In this document: one piece after another, positions 35,270 through 43,386 of the stretch
How positions within the stretch are numbered: position 1 is the stretch's first letter
Layout of the letters: each line of letters starts with the position of its first letter
NCBI RefSeq assembly: GCF_002754245.1
Contig: NZ_PEEX01000001.1
Location: 3,328,001-3,392,000, forward strand
Reading direction: 5' to 3'
Length of the DNA stretch: 64,000 bases
Source of the DNA: Chryseobacterium sp. 52
Lineage (GTDB): Bacteria > Bacteroidota > Bacteroidia > Flavobacteriales > Weeksellaceae
Notes under the pieces: model-generated
Seen by the model: the letters and a program-made list of their open reading frames with translations, nothing else
Told to the model about the DNA's origin: nothing
Database searches by the model: none
Program-made: the position numbers and the translations under genes

Positions 35270-35293
35270 ACTGCAGAATTAATATTCTGCAGT
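35270..35293 (-). terminator. Inverted repeat, probable phoH terminator
   Basis: ACTGCAGAAT and ATTCTGCAGT form a perfect 10-bp stem with a four-base loop, 41 bases past the phoH stop. The T-run after it on the minus strand is short (TTTTA). Confidence 0.55.
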
Positions 35294-35334
35294 ATATTTC
35301 ATTCACTTAAAAATAAGGTTTGGGCCATAAAAGG

Positions 35335-36291
35335 TTAATCTTTCAGCCTTTTGTCTTCATCATTGTATGCAAGAATAATTTTTCTCACTACAGGATGTCT
35401 TACAACATCTTCTTCTGTAAGATGTACAAAACCGATTTCTTTAACGTCTTTCAGAATTCTCATAGCCTCCTTTAATCCCGATTGTTGTTTTGGAGGTAAA
35501 TCAATCTGGGTTGGATCTCCGGTAATGATGAACTTCGCATTCATTCCCATTCTTGTCAGAAACATTTTCATCTGGGCATGGGTGGTATTCTGCGCCTCGT
35601 CAAGAATCACAAAAGCATCATCAAGCGTACGTCCTCTCATAAAAGCAAGCGGAGCAACCTCAATCACCTTTTTCTCCATAAAACCTTCCAATTTTTCGTG
35701 AGGAATCATATCTCTCAGGGCATCATACAAAGGCTGTAAATACGGGTCCAGCTTCTCTTTAAGATCTCCAGGCAAAAACCCAAGACTCTCCCCTGCTTCT
35801 ACCGCAGGTCTCGTCAGGACAATTCTTTTTACTTCTTTATCTCTCAAAGCTCTTGCAGCCAAAGCTACACTGGTATAGGTTTTCCCCGTTCCGGCAGGAC
35901 CAATAGCAAACACCATGTCCTTTTTCTCTGTTTCTTTTACCAGTTTTTTAAGGTTCGTGGTTTTGGCTTTAATCACCTTCCCGTTTACTCCCTTTACAAT
36001 GATATCCTGATCAAAAATCAAATGTTTTTCATTTTCATCTTTAATATTCAGGATGTTTTCAACGTCTTTCAGGACGATAGAATTGTTTTTGGAAATAAAT
36101 TTTATAATATCATCCAGCTTTTGTCTGAGTATGTCTAAAGCCTCCTGATTCCCGATTGCGAAGATAGAATGATCTCTTCCCGTGATCTTAAGCGTAGGAA
36201 AGCTTGATTTTAATAGGTTGAAATATTGGTTATTAACGCCATAGAAGGTCTTTACATCGACATCTTCCAAATCATATGTTAATTCGAACAT
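35335..36291 (-). CDS. phoH: PhoH-family ATPase (YbeZ-like)
   Basis: A 318-residue protein. An N-terminal KH-like region (about 30-100, LKITGRDHSIFAIGNQEALD) precedes a PhoH ATPase domain with P-loop GPAGTGKT (131-138), Walker B VILDEAQN (228-235) and sensor motifs KFIITGDPTQIDLP. Family members act in RNA metabolism and partner YbeY in ribosome maturation; that role is from family knowledge. YbeY is not next to it here. Confidence 0.92.
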   Translation of the reverse strand: MFELTYDLEDVDVKTFYGVNNQYFNLLKSSFPTLKITGRDHSIFAIGNQEALDILRQKLDDIIKFISKNNSIVLKDVENILNIKDENEKHLIFDQDIIVKGVNGKVIKAKTTNLKKLVKETEKKDMVFAIGPAGTGKTYTSVALAARALRDKEVKRIVLTRPAVEAGESLGFLPGDLKEKLDPYLQPLYDALRDMIPHEKLEGFMEKKVIEVAPLAFMRGRTLDDAFVILDEAQNTTHAQMKMFLTRMGMNAKFIITGDPTQIDLPPKQQSGLKEAMRILKDVKEIGFVHLTEEDVVRHPVVRKIILAYNDEDKRLKD

Positions 36292-36389
36292 GCAGTATTT
36301 TTATTTTTATTAGATTTTAAAATTAAAGCTTTTTTTCAAATTATATCAATTCTTTTCTACAATCTTTCGGGCTTTCTTTTTATTTTAAA

Positions 36390-36397
36390 TAACTTTG
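36390..36397 (+). promoter_or_regulatory. -7 box for the SAM hydrolase gene
   Basis: TAACTTTG about 31 bases before the ATG; a TTTC about 22 bases further upstream could be a weak -33. Confidence 0.4.
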
Positions 36398-36428
36398 CAG
36401 TAAACACTATTTATTCTATTCACAATAC

Positions 36429-37256
36429 ATGTCAATTATTACCCTTACTTCGGATTTCGGAAACTTAGATTACAGAGTCGCAGCTGTGAAAGGCAAGATT
36501 CTGTCTCTAAACCCCAAGGTTAATATTATTGATATAACCCACGATATCCAGGCATTCAACCTTATACAGACATCGTATATCGTTCGGAATGCATATAAAT
36601 ATTTTCCTAAAGGCAGTATTCATATCCTTTCTGTAGACAGTTTTTATAACAGATCAAGGAAAAATATCCTCTATAAAGCAGATGGCTCTTATTTCCTGGC
36701 TGCGGACAACGGACTTTTAAGTCTTCTGTTTTTCGACATCAAGCCGGAAGCAATGTATGAGATCACCTTAAACAGCCGCTTTGATGATGTGGTGAATTTC
36801 ACGTCCACCGATGTTTTTGTTCCTGCTGCTGTGCATCTCGCCAATGGTGGACTTCCTGAAGTGATCGGAAGGAAAATAGATACCGCCAAACAGCTTCTGT
36901 TCCCCAAACCGGTCTTCAATGAATCTGAAAAGATGATTATTGGAGAAGTAACCTATATTGATAATTTCGGAAATATAATCTCAAATATCAGTAAAGACTT
37001 TTTTGAAAGTACCGGTAAAGGAAATGAAGGTTTCACTATAAAATTCAGGAATTTAACACTTTCAAGGGTCTTTTCAGGCCACACGGAAGTGGTTTCCGAC
37101 TGGGACAGGGAAACAGAATTCCACGGGCAGTCGGCAGCGATCTTCAATGACAGTCAGCTTTTGGAGCTCACCATCTATAAAGGGAGCAAAAAAAACGGGG
37201 CAAAAAGCCTGTTTGGACTTAATGTAGGCGAGAATATTTATGTTGAATTCGTCTAA
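36429..37256 (+). CDS. SAM hydrolase (SAM hydroxide adenosyltransferase, chlorinase/fluorinase family)
   Basis: A 275-residue protein of the DUF62 family. The opening ITLTSDFGNLDYRVAAVKG carries the conserved Asp and the substrate-binding segment; IIDITHDIQAFNLIQTSYI and VNFTSTDVFVPAAVHLANG follow; the C-terminal domain includes YIDNFGNIISNISKDF. Most bacterial members hydrolyse S-adenosylmethionine to adenosine and methionine rather than halogenating. It lies upstream of the E2 gene but the latter has its own promoter box. Confidence 0.88.
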   Translation: MSIITLTSDFGNLDYRVAAVKGKILSLNPKVNIIDITHDIQAFNLIQTSYIVRNAYKYFPKGSIHILSVDSFYNRSRKNILYKADGSYFLAADNGLLSLLFFDIKPEAMYEITLNSRFDDVVNFTSTDVFVPAAVHLANGGLPEVIGRKIDTAKQLLFPKPVFNESEKMIIGEVTYIDNFGNIISNISKDFFESTGKGNEGFTIKFRNLTLSRVFSGHTEVVSDWDRETEFHGQSAAIFNDSQLLELTIYKGSKKNGAKSLFGLNVGENIYVEFV

Positions 37257-37291
37257 GATTATATATTTCATAAAAAAACCGATTTTTTTTA

Positions 37292-37299
37292 TATATTTG
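37292..37299 (+). promoter_or_regulatory. -7 box for the 2-oxoacid dehydrogenase E2 gene
   Basis: TATATTTG, a perfect box, 20 bases before the ATG at 37320. Confidence 0.5.
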
Positions 37300-37319
37300 T
37301 CAAAATCTAAAAATTAAAA

Positions 37320-38633
37320 ATGGCAGAATACAAATTATTGCTTCCTTCCATGGGAGAAGGTGTTATGGAAGCGACAATTATCACTTGGTTATTCAATGAA
37401 GGTGATAATGTAAAAGAGGATGATTCCGTAGTTGAAATTGCAACAGATAAGGTAGATTCAGACGTTCCGACACCAGTTTCGGGGAAAATTGTAAAAATCC
37501 TGAAACAGAAGGACGAAGTTGCTAAAGTTGGTGAAGCCATTGCTATTTTAGAAATTGAAGGAGAAGGCGGAACTACAGCTTCAGAGGAGGTGACCACAGA
37601 AACTCCTGCAGCCGCTCCGGATACTGAAACCTTAAAAACAATTGAAGAGCCGTTACAAGCTGCTTCAAATGTAGAATTCTCAGGAGACCTTTACCTGTCG
37701 CCACTTGTAAAATCAATTGCACAACAGGAAAACATCTCTGAATCTGAACTGAAAACCATTAAAGGAAGCGGTTTAGAAGGAAGAATTACAAAAGAAGATA
37801 TATTAGCATACGTTTCCAACAGAGGAAACCAACCCGTTCAGCAAGCAGCTGCGGCACAACAGACTGCTCCAGCAGCACCAAAAGCTCCGGCTTCAGCTCC
37901 GGTTGCTACAGTTCCTGTGGCAGCGGGCGATGAAATCATTCCGATGGACAGAATGAGAAAGATCATTGCTGAAAACATGGTAAAAGCAAAACATATTGCT
38001 CCGCACGTTACTTCTTTCATCGAAACAGACGTTACCAACGTGGTAAAATGGAGAAACAAGCACAAAGATATTTTTGAGAAACGTGAAGGCGAAAAACTGA
38101 CTTTCATGCCTATTTTCGTAAAGGCTATTGTAAAGGCAATTCAGGACTTCCCAATGATCAATGTTTCTATCAGTGGTGAAAACATCATCAAAAAGAAAAA
38201 TATCAACATTGGTATGGCAACTGCTTTACCGGACGGAAACCTTATCGTTCCTGTTATTAAAAATGCTGACCAGTTATCTCTTTCAGGTTTGGCAAAAGCC
38301 ATCAACGATTTAGCGTACAGAGCAAGAAACAAGAAATTAAGACCTGAAGATACTCAGGGTGCTACTTATACTATTTCTAACGTAGGAAGTTTCGGAAACC
38401 TTATGGGTACTCCTATTATTCCTCAGCCTCAGGTCGCTATTTTAGCAATCGGTGCTATCGTTAAAAAACCTGCAGTTCTTGAAACTAAAGACGGTGATGT
38501 GATTGCTATCCGTCAGCTGATGTTCATGTCTCACTCGTATGACCACAGAGTGGTAGACGGATCTTTAGGAGGAATGATGCTTAAACATGTTCATGACTAT
38601 CTTCAGAACTGGGATCTGAACACAGAAATATAA
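37320..38633 (+). CDS. 2-oxoacid dehydrogenase E2 (dihydrolipoamide acyltransferase)
   Basis: A 437-residue protein. Lipoyl domain 1-78 with lipoylated Lys 44 (EIATDKVDSDVP), a peripheral subunit-binding domain near 125-160 (LSPLVKSIAQQENISES, GSGLEGRITKEDIL), an Ala/Pro linker (QQAAAAQQTAPAAPKAPASA) and an acyltransferase core with catalytic His 409 and Asp 413 (SYDHRVVDG). E1 and E3 genes are not adjacent. A branched-chain (BkdB-type) complex is the likeliest, since the 2-oxoglutarate E2 is at 54569. Confidence 0.9.
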   Translation: MAEYKLLLPSMGEGVMEATIITWLFNEGDNVKEDDSVVEIATDKVDSDVPTPVSGKIVKILKQKDEVAKVGEAIAILEIEGEGGTTASEEVTTETPAAAPDTETLKTIEEPLQAASNVEFSGDLYLSPLVKSIAQQENISESELKTIKGSGLEGRITKEDILAYVSNRGNQPVQQAAAAQQTAPAAPKAPASAPVATVPVAAGDEIIPMDRMRKIIAENMVKAKHIAPHVTSFIETDVTNVVKWRNKHKDIFEKREGEKLTFMPIFVKAIVKAIQDFPMINVSISGENIIKKKNINIGMATALPDGNLIVPVIKNADQLSLSGLAKAINDLAYRARNKKLRPEDTQGATYTISNVGSFGNLMGTPIIPQPQVAILAIGAIVKKPAVLETKDGDVIAIRQLMFMSHSYDHRVVDGSLGGMMLKHVHDYLQNWDLNTEI

Positions 38634-38679
38634 ATAATGAGTAATTGGTAATGCGTCATTTTTACCGATTTCAAAATAT

Positions 38680-38708
38680 AAAACCTTCGAATATTTTTCG
38701 GAGGTTTT
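38680..38708 (+). terminator. Rho-independent terminator of the E2 gene
   Basis: AAAACCTTCGAA pairs with TTCGGAGGTTTT (one G-T) and is followed by TT; 46 bases past the stop. Confidence 0.8.
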
Positions 38709-38732
38709 TTCATTAAAAGATTATCTTTAACG

Positions 38733-38948
38733 TTTTAGCCAAATACTCAAGAATTGACGAAGCTCTCAAAATTTTTGGATTAAACGTCAAAGAACATCCG
38801 CAGGAAGTGCTTTTCACAGTCTGGAAGAAGGCTATTTAGCCGCTAAAAACTATGAACGACCTTAAAAAATTATAAAAAATCTCTTGAACCGGATCAACAA
38901 AACATAAATGCTGTAAATATGATCAATATAATAGAAAATTTAATAAAA
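38733..38948 (+). pseudogene. Remnant of a TPR-containing C-terminus
   Basis: Frame from 38738 gives AKYSRIDEALKIFGLNVKEH then PQ before going out of phase. A second frame gives SLEEGYLAAKNYERP. After a further break comes KNYKKSLEPDQQNINAVNMI. Joined, they read as two tetratricopeptide helices pairs of the kind that ends many Bacteroidota serine hydrolases (beta-lactamase or esterase family). Two or more indels separate the pieces, and nothing upstream of them survives, so this is a dead fragment. Confidence 0.65.
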
Positions 38949-38959
38949 ATCAACACCAT

Positions 38960-39151
38960 ATGAAAAGAGTAACTTTAATTGCAATCATATCATTATGTGT
39001 GATCATTGCAACCTATTTTGCTGAAATAATCATAGGATTTCTCAATCTTAATGATATCATGACCTTTTACCGTTTTTTCGGAGCAGTAAACCTCTTGGGT
39101 TACATTGGTCTTTTACCGTTCTTTATTAAGTTATATCAAAAACAACGATGA
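38960..39151 (+). CDS. small membrane protein, hypothetical
   Basis: A 63-residue protein with two membrane helices (about 3-26, VTLIAIISLCVIIATYFAEI; and 38-56, FFGAVNLLGYIGLLPFFIKL). No family recognised. Its TGA overlaps the next ATG (ATGATG), so the two small genes are translationally coupled. It lies right behind the decayed TPR fragment. Confidence 0.55.
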   Translation: MKRVTLIAIISLCVIIATYFAEIIIGFLNLNDIMTFYRFFGAVNLLGYIGLLPFFIKLYQKQR

Positions 39152-39501
39152 TGGATAAAGATTTAAAAGAACTTTTTGAGATTAAAGAATATGATAAAAT
39201 AGAGGTTTCAGAAAAGAAGCCGAATATTGTAAAGCATATTCTTATTCGTCTTGCCATATTTATGGTTGGAACTATTGGTTTTACAATGGTGATACTTAGT
39301 GCCAGGGGCTGGGATGTTTTAGGGTATCTGATTATTATGTTTGCTTTTCACGCGATATGGTTTGTTTGTATTCTCATTGAAGCACTCATCCTTCACATCA
39401 ATAAAAAATACATTCTCAGGAATACCAATCTGATATTTTCCGCTGTTGCACTTGTTTTTTACGGCATAGGATATATTACGGTCTTTAATCTACAGTGGTG
39501 A
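39148..39501 (+). CDS. membrane protein, hypothetical
   Basis: A 117-residue protein with a short cytoplasmic N-terminus (about 30 residues) and three membrane helices (about 32-50, 56-78, 92-112). The N-terminal DLKELFEIKEYDKIEVSEKK is acidic/basic mixed. No family recognised. Start and stop overlap with the 63-residue gene point to a two-gene unit, ended by the terminator at 39527-39555. Confidence 0.55.
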   Translation: MMDKDLKELFEIKEYDKIEVSEKKPNIVKHILIRLAIFMVGTIGFTMVILSARGWDVLGYLIIMFAFHAIWFVCILIEALILHINKKYILRNTNLIFSAVALVFYGIGYITVFNLQW

Positions 39502-39526
39502 TTATGACTGATCATTAATGCAATAT

Positions 39527-39555
39527 AAAAGCTTCCCAAAAAATGGGAAGCTTTT
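39527..39555 (+). terminator. Rho-independent terminator
   Basis: AAAAGCTTCCCA pairs with TGGGAAGCTTTT, five-base A loop, then T; behind the two small membrane genes. Confidence 0.85.
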
Positions 39556-39675
39556 TGTACTCAGATGGTGTCTGAAAAAAATCTATGTTCTCTGTATGCT
39601 TTTTTTACAACATCTACTTTTAAATACCATCTAATTTTTATATTTTTCAGATTAATAAAATCTCGAAGCCCACAA

Positions 39676-41025
39676 ATGCTGAAAATATTCTCTCTCCTGC
39701 GAAATGGCCTTAAAAAGTCTTTTGACAATATCCGGAACGAACAGCTGAAGAACAATCTGCTTCAGGCTATTCCTTTCTGGATAGGATCTGTCATTACAGG
39801 CTTTTTTGCAGTGATGTATGCGAAAATATTTGCCTGGGGAGAACATCTGCTGAACTTCATGATGAACTGGCACGCCTGGATGATCTTCATCATTGCTCCG
39901 ATAGGTTTTGTTCTTTCGTGGTGGCTCGTGAAAGAATTTGCACCAAACGCCAAAGGAAGTGGTATTCCGCAGGTTATGGCAGCCGTGGAACTTGCCAATC
40001 CGAAGGAGCATACCAAAATCAGAAGTCTTTTAAGCCTTAAGATTATTGTCTTTAAAATCATTTCATCTGTTGTCCTGGTTATCGGAGGCGGAGCTGTAGG
40101 ACGGGAAGGACCAACGATTCAGATCGCAGGGTCTGTATTCAGAAAGGTTAATGAATATCTTCCGCACTGGTGGCCAAAAATATCGAAGAAAAATATGATT
40201 ATGACCGGTGCTGCGGCGGGACTTGCGGCGGCATTCAACACCCCTTTGGGAGGTATTGTATTCGCTGTGGAAGAGCTTTCCAAAACACATATTAATTATT
40301 TTAAAACTGCTTTATTTACGGCGGTAATCATTGCAGGCTTAACTGCTCAGACGTTAGCAGGATCCTATTTATACTTAGGGTACCCGAAAACAAATGATGT
40401 TTCTTTAATGGTGATGTTTCCTATTGTTCTTGTAGCAGGAACTTCCGGAATTCTGGCCAGCCAGCTTTCTGTCATGATGCTTAAAATGAATGACTGGAAA
40501 AAAAGAAAGCTTACCACCGATAAAGCCAATGTCGTTTTTCTGGTGCTTTGTGCCTTATTCATTGCTTCCATAGCCTACTTTATCAACAGGGAAATTCTTG
40601 GATCCGGAAAGGAGATTATGGAGCGTGTTCTTTTTACGAAAGATAAGCATGAAGAATGGTATGTTCCTATTTTAAGGATGCTTGGCCCTGCCCTTTCTTT
40701 TACTTCGGGTGGCGCAGGCGGAATCTTTGCTCCTGCCCTGACAGCAGGCGCCAGTATAGGTTCTGTGATTTCCGGTGCCATCCATTTAACACCCAATGAA
40801 ACCAATGTGGTTATTCTTGCAGGAATGGTCGCTTTTCTTACCGGAATTACCAGAGCTCCTTTTACTTCAGCAATCATTGTCCTGGAAATGACGGACAGAC
40901 ATTCACTGATTTTTCACCTGATGCTAGCGGGAATGGTTTCTTCTATTGTTTCTATTCTGGTAAGCAGACATTCTTTGTATGATGTCATTAAAGTCAATTT
41001 TTTAACAGAAATTAGAAAAAACTAA
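39676..41025 (+). CDS. voltage-gated-type chloride channel/antiporter (ClC)
   Basis: A 449-residue inner-membrane protein. The selectivity motifs of ClC proteins are present: GSGIPQ (94-99), GREGP (142-146, gating Glu 144) and GGIFAPALTAGA. It lacks C-terminal CBS domains, like CLC-ec1. Most bacterial members exchange Cl- for H+. The start is set at ATG 39676 (MLKIFSLLRNGLKK); an open extension to 39565 reads as non-coding and begins just after the terminator hairpin. The next gene starts five bases after its stop. Confidence 0.9.
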   Translation: MLKIFSLLRNGLKKSFDNIRNEQLKNNLLQAIPFWIGSVITGFFAVMYAKIFAWGEHLLNFMMNWHAWMIFIIAPIGFVLSWWLVKEFAPNAKGSGIPQVMAAVELANPKEHTKIRSLLSLKIIVFKIISSVVLVIGGGAVGREGPTIQIAGSVFRKVNEYLPHWWPKISKKNMIMTGAAAGLAAAFNTPLGGIVFAVEELSKTHINYFKTALFTAVIIAGLTAQTLAGSYLYLGYPKTNDVSLMVMFPIVLVAGTSGILASQLSVMMLKMNDWKKRKLTTDKANVVFLVLCALFIASIAYFINREILGSGKEIMERVLFTKDKHEEWYVPILRMLGPALSFTSGGAGGIFAPALTAGASIGSVISGAIHLTPNETNVVILAGMVAFLTGITRAPFTSAIIVLEMTDRHSLIFHLMLAGMVSSIVSILVSRHSLYDVIKVNFLTEIRKN

Positions 41026-41030
41026 ATATT

Positions 41031-41789
41031 ATGTCACTTAACAAACCTTTTAAGAAAATAATTAGACCATTTACAAATGACAATTATTTACAAGCAAATA
41101 CTAACACTTATCTTTTAGATAATGATTATTCAAATGCAAGAATAACATCAATTAGAGCATTTGAAATTATTGTCAAAGACTATTTAAACATTCTTGATTA
41201 TGTAGAGCCAAATGACAATAATGAAAATACATATTCCCATAGAATATATGAGCTTTTTCTAAGAACTTGTACAGAATTTGAATCTAATTGCAAATCAATA
41301 TTAAGCTCAAATCAATTCACAAAGACAGGCAGATGGAACATTCTTGATTATTATAAAATAAATAGAGCAACAAAACTAAGCGAGTATGAAATACATCTGA
41401 ATATTTGGAGTCCCAATACAAAGGTATTAAAGCCATTTATAGCTTGGAATTCTCCTACACCTATATCATTAGACTGGTATATAGCATATAATAATGTAAA
41501 ACATGATAGAAATAATGCTTTCCGTGAAGCAAATCTTAAAAATCTGACTTTAGCATTATCTGGTTTGTTTACTATTCTATTTTCTCAATATTATACGTTT
41601 TGCTTTGATTCACATCAAAATAACAACTCTTTTATTACTGATAACCAAGGCTTCATAAATACATCGAAAAGTATTTTTAAAATTAAGTTGCCAGATACAT
41701 GGGCTGAAACAGAAAAATATGATTTTGATTGGCATACTCTCTCAACTTCTGCAGATAAATTTAGCAGCTTTAATTTTGATACACCTTAA
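41031..41789 (+). CDS. AT-rich orphan, helical protein of unknown function
   Basis: A 252-residue protein I do not recognise. It is soluble and mostly helical. Features seen: ITSIRAFEIIVKDYLNILDY near 38, HRIYELFLRTCTEFESNCKS near 70, and WYIAYNNVKHDRNNAFREAN near 147-166 followed by a helix NLTLALSGLFTILF. The last segment, with Lys-His-Asp-Arg before a long helix, reminds me of HEPN-like helical domains but lacks a clean RxxxxH. Its codons are visibly more AT-rich (AAT, ATA, TTA) than clc or rpsF beside it, which suggests transfer. It is five bases behind clc, so it may ride on the clc transcript. Confidence 0.6.
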   Translation: MSLNKPFKKIIRPFTNDNYLQANTNTYLLDNDYSNARITSIRAFEIIVKDYLNILDYVEPNDNNENTYSHRIYELFLRTCTEFESNCKSILSSNQFTKTGRWNILDYYKINRATKLSEYEIHLNIWSPNTKVLKPFIAWNSPTPISLDWYIAYNNVKHDRNNAFREANLKNLTLALSGLFTILFSQYYTFCFDSHQNNNSFITDNQGFINTSKSIFKIKLPDTWAETEKYDFDWHTLSTSADKFSSFNFDTP

Positions 41790-41799
41790 TTAAAATACT

Positions 41800-41832
41800 T
41801 GATATTAATTCAAAAAATATTCTTATATTTGC
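41800..41832 (+). promoter_or_regulatory. Promoter of rpsF-rpsR-rplI
   Basis: TTG (41800-41802), 22 bases, then TATATTTG (41825-41832), 33 bases before the rpsF ATG. It is one of the cleanest promoters in the window. Confidence 0.65.
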
Positions 41833-41865
41833 ACCTCGAAATAATTAACAAATTCATTTAACATT

Positions 41866-42207
41866 ATGAACAATTACGAAACTGTTTTCATTTTAACTCC
41901 CGTTCTATCTGATGCTCAGGTAGAGGAAGCAGTGAAAAAATTTGAAGATCTTTTAAAAGAAAAGAACTGTGAAATCGTTGCCAAGGAAAACTGGGGATTA
42001 AAAAAATTAGCGTATCCAATCCAATTGAAAAAGAACGGATTCTATACTTTAATCGAGTTTAAAGGTGAAGGTACTGTAGTTGCTGATCTAGAATTAGCAT
42101 TCAAACGTGACGAGAGAGTAATCCGTTACCTGACTACAAAACTTGACAAGCATGCTATTGAGTACGCTGTAACTAGAAGAACTAAAGTAAAAGCGGCTAG
42201 AGCTTAA
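41866..42207 (+). CDS. rpsF: 30S ribosomal protein S6
   Basis: A 113-residue ribosomal protein with the S6 opening [20 protein letters not shown] and [20 protein letters not shown]. It binds 16S rRNA together with S18, encoded next. Usual length. Confidence 0.97.
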   Translation: MNNYETVFILTPVLSDAQVEEAVKKFEDLLKEKNCEIVAKENWGLKKLAYPIQLKKNGFYTLIEFKGEGTVVADLELAFKRDERVIRYLTTKLDKHAIEYAVTRRTKVKAARA

Positions 42208-42239
42208 TTATTAACCCAATTTTTTAAAAAAGACAAGAC

Positions 42240-42542
42240 ATGGCAATAGACGAAATGGCTAAACAAGCCTCTGCTGGAGGAGAATCAGAAGTAAAATTCC
42301 TTACTCCACTTGATATCAATACAAAAACTGATAAAAAGTACTGTAGATTCAAAAAATTCGGAATTAAGCACGTTGATTACAAAGATGCTGATTTCTTATT
42401 ACAGTTCGTAAACGAGCAAGGTAAGATCTTACCAAGAAGATACACTGGAACTTCTTTAAAATACCAAAGAAAAGTTTCTGCTGCTATCAAAAGAGCAAGA
42501 CACCTTTCTTTACTACCTTACGTAGCTGACTTATTGAAATAA
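42240..42542 (+). CDS. rpsR: 30S ribosomal protein S18
   Basis: A 100-residue protein. The S18 core is [20 protein letters not shown], then [20 protein letters not shown]. An extra 20-residue N-terminal extension ([20 protein letters not shown]) is typical of Flavobacteriia. It lies 32 bases behind rpsF. Confidence 0.97.
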   Translation: MAIDEMAKQASAGGESEVKFLTPLDINTKTDKKYCRFKKFGIKHVDYKDADFLLQFVNEQGKILPRRYTGTSLKYQRKVSAAIKRARHLSLLPYVADLLK

Positions 42543-42557
42543 GACAAAAAAATAAAT

Positions 42558-42583
42558 AAAAGAAGAGGGCAACCTCTTCTTTT
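42558..42583 (+). terminator. Hairpin inside the ribosomal operon (attenuator-like)
   Basis: AAAAGAAGAGG pairs perfectly with CCTCTTCTTTT around GCAA, followed only by GTTG rather than a T-run beyond the stem. It lies between rpsR and rplI and may trim or partly stop the transcript. Confidence 0.55.
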
Positions 42584-42651
42584 GTTGCTGAATAAATAAT
42601 TAATTCTAACTTGATTTTAGTCACTCTAAAATCTTAAAAAGGACAACAACA

Positions 42652-43173
42652 ATGGATATCATCCTAAAAAAAGACGTAGAAAACTTAGGACTTGAGTTTG
42701 ATACAGTAAGCGTAAAGCCTGGTTATGCTAGAAACTTCTTACTTCCTCAGGGAATTGCACTTTTAGCTACACCTAAAAACAGAGCAGCTCTTGAAGCTAC
42801 TTTAGAAGCTAGAAAAGAAGAAGAAGCTAAATTAATCGCTGCTGCTAACGCTGTAGTAGATCAATTAAAGAAAACTTCTATCACTATCCCTGCAAAAGTA
42901 GGTTCTGGTGACAAGTTATTCGGATCTATCAACAATTCAGATCTTTCTGCTGCTCTTGCTAAAGCTGGAGTTTCTGTAGAGAAGAAATACATCAAAATTC
43001 CAGGGAACACTATTAAGAGAACTGGTAAAGTAACTGCAAACGTAAGACTACACAGAAATGTTGAGTACAACTTCGAATTTGATGTTGTATCTGATGCTCC
43101 GGTAGAAGCTCCTAAACCAGCTGCTCCTAAAGCTAAAGTTGTAGTAGAAGAAACTCCTTCTGAAGAAGCTTAA
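42652..43173 (+). CDS. rplI: 50S ribosomal protein L9
   Basis: A 173-residue protein, longer than the ~149 of E. coli L9. The L9 signature is MDIILKKDVENLGLEFD and VKPGYARNFLLPQGIA (22-37). A connecting helix (residues 40-75) and the C-terminal domain with DKLFGSINNSDLSAAL follow. The last 25 residues are an Ala/Pro/Glu-rich tail ([16 protein letters not shown]), a lineage-specific extension. Confidence 0.96.
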   Translation: MDIILKKDVENLGLEFDTVSVKPGYARNFLLPQGIALLATPKNRAALEATLEARKEEEAKLIAAANAVVDQLKKTSITIPAKVGSGDKLFGSINNSDLSAALAKAGVSVEKKYIKIPGNTIKRTGKVTANVRLHRNVEYNFEFDVVSDAPVEAPKPAAPKAKVVVEETPSEEA

Positions 43174-43201
43174 GATTCTAAAGAGATTTTCTCAAATATA
43201 T

Positions 43202-43230
43202 AAACCACTTCGTTTGAAGTGGTTTTTTTT
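43202..43230 (+). terminator. Rho-independent terminator of the rpsF operon
   Basis: AAACCACTTC pairs with GAAGTGGTTT, four-base loop, then five more T. Confidence 0.88.
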
Positions 43231-43386
43231 GCGCCAAATGTATCGTTTCTAATTTGTACAATGTAAAATCTATTCATGAAAGTCTATAAATAACTTTTTC
43301 CTAAATTTATAGATGCTTACAGCGAATGATCTATTGTACTATGAAAATCCTCTATCCCGAACCCCGAACCTCAAAAAAAACACACC

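Noticed and set aside
36429-37256. True fluorinase/chlorinase
   Set aside because: Only the family is clear; most bacterial members are SAM hydrolases and there is no halogenation context.
39565-39675. N-terminal 37-residue extension of the ClC protein
   Set aside because: Begins right after a terminator hairpin, is not channel-like, and a normal start exists at 39676.
39652-40061. Minus-strand frames inside the ClC gene
   Set aside because: The ClC frame shows all selectivity motifs; the opposite frames are compositional shadows.
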